From NCBI GenBank assembly GCA_964020155.1, contig OZ026564.1, positions 3,843,723 to 3,873,722 of the forward strand: a DNA stretch of 30,000 bases, read 5' to 3'. Position 1 is the stretch's first letter, and the number at the start of each line of letters is the position of its first letter. Under the pieces are notes generated by a model. That model was not told the DNA's origin, made no database searches, and saw only the letters and a list, made by a program, of their open reading frames with translations. Position numbers and translations under genes: made by a program. Below, in pieces: positions 26,988 through 30,000 of the stretch. This DNA comes from Chondrilla cf. caribensis. Its lineage: Eukaryota > Porifera > Demospongiae > Chondrillida > Chondrillidae.

Positions 26988-27419
26988 GGTCTTGAAAGAG
27001 CTTTAGCTGTTGTCGTCGAAAGATCGCTGGTACGTAGCCAATTGACCGTGACGTACGCAAGCCCTCCGCTATACACCGATATATCACCGTACACCGAAAT
27101 GTACGTATCTAACCTTACACTGTGGCTGTATACACTTGACCTTATAATTATAACGTGGCGACTAGCACATGGCGCAACCCGTGCTTGAAGCGCGTGATGG
27201 ACTCATGTACACATACGACGCGTGCGGCACGCCACACGTTCAAGGACTAGAATAATAATTTTATCATCAAACTGGAACCAACGAATTATTGTTATTAATT
27301 TGAAAATGGGCAAAAACCGACCACCATTGAATGCAGGAACAAAGTACAAAAAGTGTGTGATCATTGCAAACAATACAGTGGAAAGGTGGAAATGATCAAA
27401 TGGAGCGATTAGCTCCAAA
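26988..27419. promoter_or_regulatory. Region upstream of desaturase copy 2 and downstream of the RRM gene
   Basis: The minus strand reads TATAATTATAAGGTCA around 27138-27153, a TATA-like box followed by an AGGTCA half-site, about 150 bases upstream of the ATG at 26987. Further right is 3' UTR of the RRM gene. No other ORF supported. Confidence 0.45.
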
Positions 27420-27911
27420 TTAGTTGCTGTAAGTGCTGGAAGAGTCAGAGTGAGGAGTTGAAGTTGATCTTGTGCTGCTGATTGAGGATCTGCGTGGCTG
27501 GGGTGGTGTCACAGAATGTATAAATCAATCGATCAATCAATCATTAGATTGCCACATGCACATCAGCACTAAGGTAAAACTGCCTTAACAGGCACAAAAC
27601 AGTACATCAAAAAGTACACACGATAGCTAATGGTACAATCTTATATAATCATCTGGCATAATCCAAAAAAATAGTCAGTCAATATATAGAAAATGAAGCA
27701 GTAGTCACACACACACACACACACACACGTGCACACACTTACCGATCCCATTCTTTGTCTTGCATATTCTATTCTAATACCACAACCCCTTCGGGAGGTG
27801 GGTAAGACATATCTAGAAAAATACAGCATACCCTTGTAGTGTCAGCATGTAAGCCCTCACATGATAACTAGTAAACATAGTTGACAAATAACATGGACTG
27901 ATTTCCAACAC

Positions 27912-27961
<50 letters not shown>

Positions 27962-28015
27962 GCATCTCTGCAACAATCCTACTACAGACATTGGACACAC
28001 TCGCACGCGCAGGCA

Positions 28016-28047
<32 letters not shown>

Positions 28048-28840
28048 CACACACGCACACACACACACACACCCTTGTAGAGTATTCATAGACTGCATTG
28101 CTGAAGAAACATCTTTGAAATGTACAAAACATACAGGAGGCCCATTTTTGGCATATATCTTGGCTTTCATGAAACCTTCACAGCTAAAGATGATGGATGA
28201 TAATCATTGATTTCATGTTGCATTATTGACAAAAATCTTACACTCACGCTGAAAACAAGGAGGTAATCTCTTCTTCCTGTTGATGTGGTTCGAGGTTGGC
28301 CACAAAGAGAGTTGAACAGGGTGCAGAGTTTTGTATCCCATTGTCCAATGTTGACTGTTCCTCAAATTCCTGTGGGAACACAACACAGAAACACAGCCTG
28401 TAATAACAACAAACACTGTAACCAGTCACCAATTAACACAAAAACGTATTTCGTACAGTGAATCGTCACAGCCAAGTGCGCAAAAGGTGCTCATAAAAGT
28501 ACATTATGAAGTAATATCTGAATACTTATGTACGTACGTAAGCCGATTGCAAGGCACACACACACATCACAGTTTGTAGTGTGAATGTATGAATTAATAT
28601 GCAATACAGATTACAGAAAAGAACAGGAGTATTGGTGGACACCTTCACACACCAGGAGGTGAAAATAACAGGCCTAACATTACATACCACATTCTCAGAA
28701 TGATTCATGAGGGGATTCCCCACTTCCCCACTCATGTCATGGTCATAAGAATGACCGCCATTGTTGTTATGTCCTGGAATAGTGGCTGCCATGGGAACCA
28801 CATGGCCCGGGGGCCATTGTACTGGTCCCATACACACATA
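27420..28840 (-). CDS. RRM RNA-binding protein, Whi3/Scw1/RBPMS type (3' part)
   Basis: Exons: 28840-28688, 28369-28248, 28183-28073, 27812-27743, 27497-27420, joining in phase to a stop at 27420. The part seen has a Gly/Asn/His-rich linker (GHNNNGGHSYDHDM), then a complete RRM with RNP2 TLFVANL and RNP1 PPVCFVHF, a loop with GCGIRIEYARQRMG, and a short Ser/Thr-rich tail PRRSSISSTRSTSTP. The RRM is closest in my memory to the C-terminal RRM of fungal Whi3/Scw1, which binds mRNAs, with RBPMS/couch potato as animal relatives. The first visible exon starts in phase 0 after an acceptor, so 5' exons are missing; I found none I trust to 30000. The last exon's acceptor (ccccag at 27498) is weak. Confidence 0.75.
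27708..27738. repeat. Short (AC)n
   Basis: AC repeat in the last intron of the RRM gene, immediately after its donor. Confidence 0.85.
27914..28072. repeat. (AC)n and (GCAC)n repeats at an RRM-gene donor
   Basis: Two AC blocks around a CGCACGCACG run. On the coding strand GTGTGTG begins directly at the donor after 28073. Confidence 0.95.
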
Positions 28841-30000
28841 CTACAGTAAAATAGAACATCCCATGGTGACAAACACACATAGCCCCTCCATCCAACAGCA
28901 GTGGAGGGCTATAATCAAGCTAGTAACCTAAATGCTTCTAATTCAGTTTTGAGACCCAAATTTGGCCATTCGTTTTGAAATTGTTGATGATACGTACGTA
29001 CATACATCTACTATACATGCAGCCATGATGTACACATGCCTGTACATGTACATAATACATACAGGGATTGACACAGGACCTCATTGGTAGAGTGAGAAGT
29101 AATACGTACGTACGTATATAGTTGTACTTGCTCTATACTGCATATAGCAAGAAATACAAGGGCTATAGCCCTCATACATTACTTCATACACAAAGAAACG
29201 TGATGTGAAAGTTCAGAGTTTGAAAAAATGACATTTAATTCAAATTTGTGTCAATCCCTGTGACACACATGGCAACACAAGTACACACACACACACACAC
29301 ATTTACAGATCACAAATGAGAACATGTTACTGTACTTACACATGTACGTACATACACACAACATAAACATGTTAAACGTATCCCAATATCAATATACAGC
29401 AACAAAACACATATGTACGTATGTACATGCAAGTATACATAAAAGGGGCCACAAAACAAGAGTTATGAACAAGCAACAATGTCACTATCCGATTGCAATA
29501 GAGCGTCCTCATATGCAAGCTGACTATGCATTCTGCAGTACAGCCTGAACAGTTAACACATTGCACCTGATGTGGAGTGTGGTGGTACATATTGCTATAA
29601 GCAGGGCAAAGCCCTGGTATGAATCCTTGAATAAGCTATAAAAGCAAAGAAAAACACGCACATTGTAATGGGTGCCTGGTCAGATGACCTCGGCACACTT
29701 GAATGAATACGTAAGTTTGAAGGGGGGGGAGGGAGAAGGGGGAGAAAATATTTGAGGCTACAAACTGAAATGGGCAACGAGTACTCCACAAAAGATGTGT
29801 TTAGTTCAGACCAGGTTAGCTTTATGCAGTGTTTCAAGGCAGAATCAGAGTTTATTGGAAGTTGTTGGCTGTTTGGCGGTTTTCAATTCTATTTTCAATG
29901 ACAGAGGACTCTCCACAGCTTACCATGATGTTGATGCCTCAACCATTAGCGAACATCATGGTAAACCATATTCAGCTGCTTGCGTTGACGGATCACCACC
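28841..30000. other. Non-coding or unresolved right end
   Basis: Upstream (5') side of the RRM gene. Rich in TACGTACGTA-type tetranucleotide runs (28988, 29104, 29343), a short (AC)n at 29283-29301, a G8 run at 29726 and a 13-base inverted repeat at 29920-29964. Small open stretches on the minus strand are not supported by any recognised domain. Missing 5' exons of the RRM gene could lie here or beyond. Confidence 0.5.
29920..29964. repeat. 13-base perfect inverted repeat
   Basis: TTACCATGATGTT (29920-29932) pairs with AACATCATGGTAA (29952-29964) across a 19-base loop. Confidence 0.75.

Noticed and set aside
29595..29837. Candidate upstream exon of the RRM gene (VPRSSDQAPIT on minus, about 29665-29700)
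   Set aside because: It has a good pyrimidine tract and GT, but the end phase does not match the next known exon and there is no recognisable domain.

Overview
This is a eukaryotic nuclear window. Every gene I can assemble is an animal-type gene, with short to medium GT-AG introns and very abundant (AC)n, (GA)n and minisatellite DNA inside the introns. The gene set (a ciliary MNS1, SPPL2, PSMB4, dUTPase, acyl-CoA desaturases, SELENBP1) and the dense packing suggest an early-branching metazoan. A demosponge is my best guess, but I cannot prove the species from sequence alone.

Layout. (1) 1-10574: two SELENBP1/methanethiol-oxidase genes lie head to head. The minus copy (ATG at 5645) has exons 1-10 here and its last exon lies off the left edge. 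The plus copy runs to its stop at 10574. All shared exon junctions have the same phase, and introns are also alike in the 3' half, so this is an inverted duplication partly homogenised by gene conversion. The 1.1 kb between the copies carries perfect CRE and CACGTG sites and a doubled palindrome. (2) 10927-16265, minus: a complete 12-exon signal peptide peptidase-like 2 (SPPL2) intramembrane aspartyl protease. (3) 16306/16390-17588, plus: dUTPase, divergent from SPPL2 across a very short shared promoter with a perfect CRE and an E2F-type site. (4) 18042-20940, minus: MNS1, a coiled-coil protein of the ciliary axoneme, with an RFX X-box-like palindrome upstream and a small TA-flanked MITE in an intron. 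(5) 21301-23620, minus: proteasome subunit beta type-4 (PSMB4), 7 exons. (6) 23840-24967 and 25839-26987, minus: two tandem intronless stearoyl-CoA (delta-9) desaturases sharing a near-identical central tract. (7) 27420-28840, minus: the 3' part of an RRM protein of Whi3/Scw1/RBPMS type. Its 5' end was not found in 28841-30000.

The genes are unrelated in function, so this is a gene-dense stretch of ordinary metazoan housekeeping genes and not a pathway cluster. I see no convincing novel defence or metabolic system. The most interesting signals are the mosaic SELENBP1 inverted pair, the cis-regulatory palindromes that match the expected biology of DUT and MNS1, the intronless desaturase pair, and the repeated occurrence of 5' splice sites that are themselves the first GT of a (GT)n microsatellite. 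Exon coordinates were derived by hand from GT-AG signals, reading phase and remembered family sequences. Several counts were made by eye.
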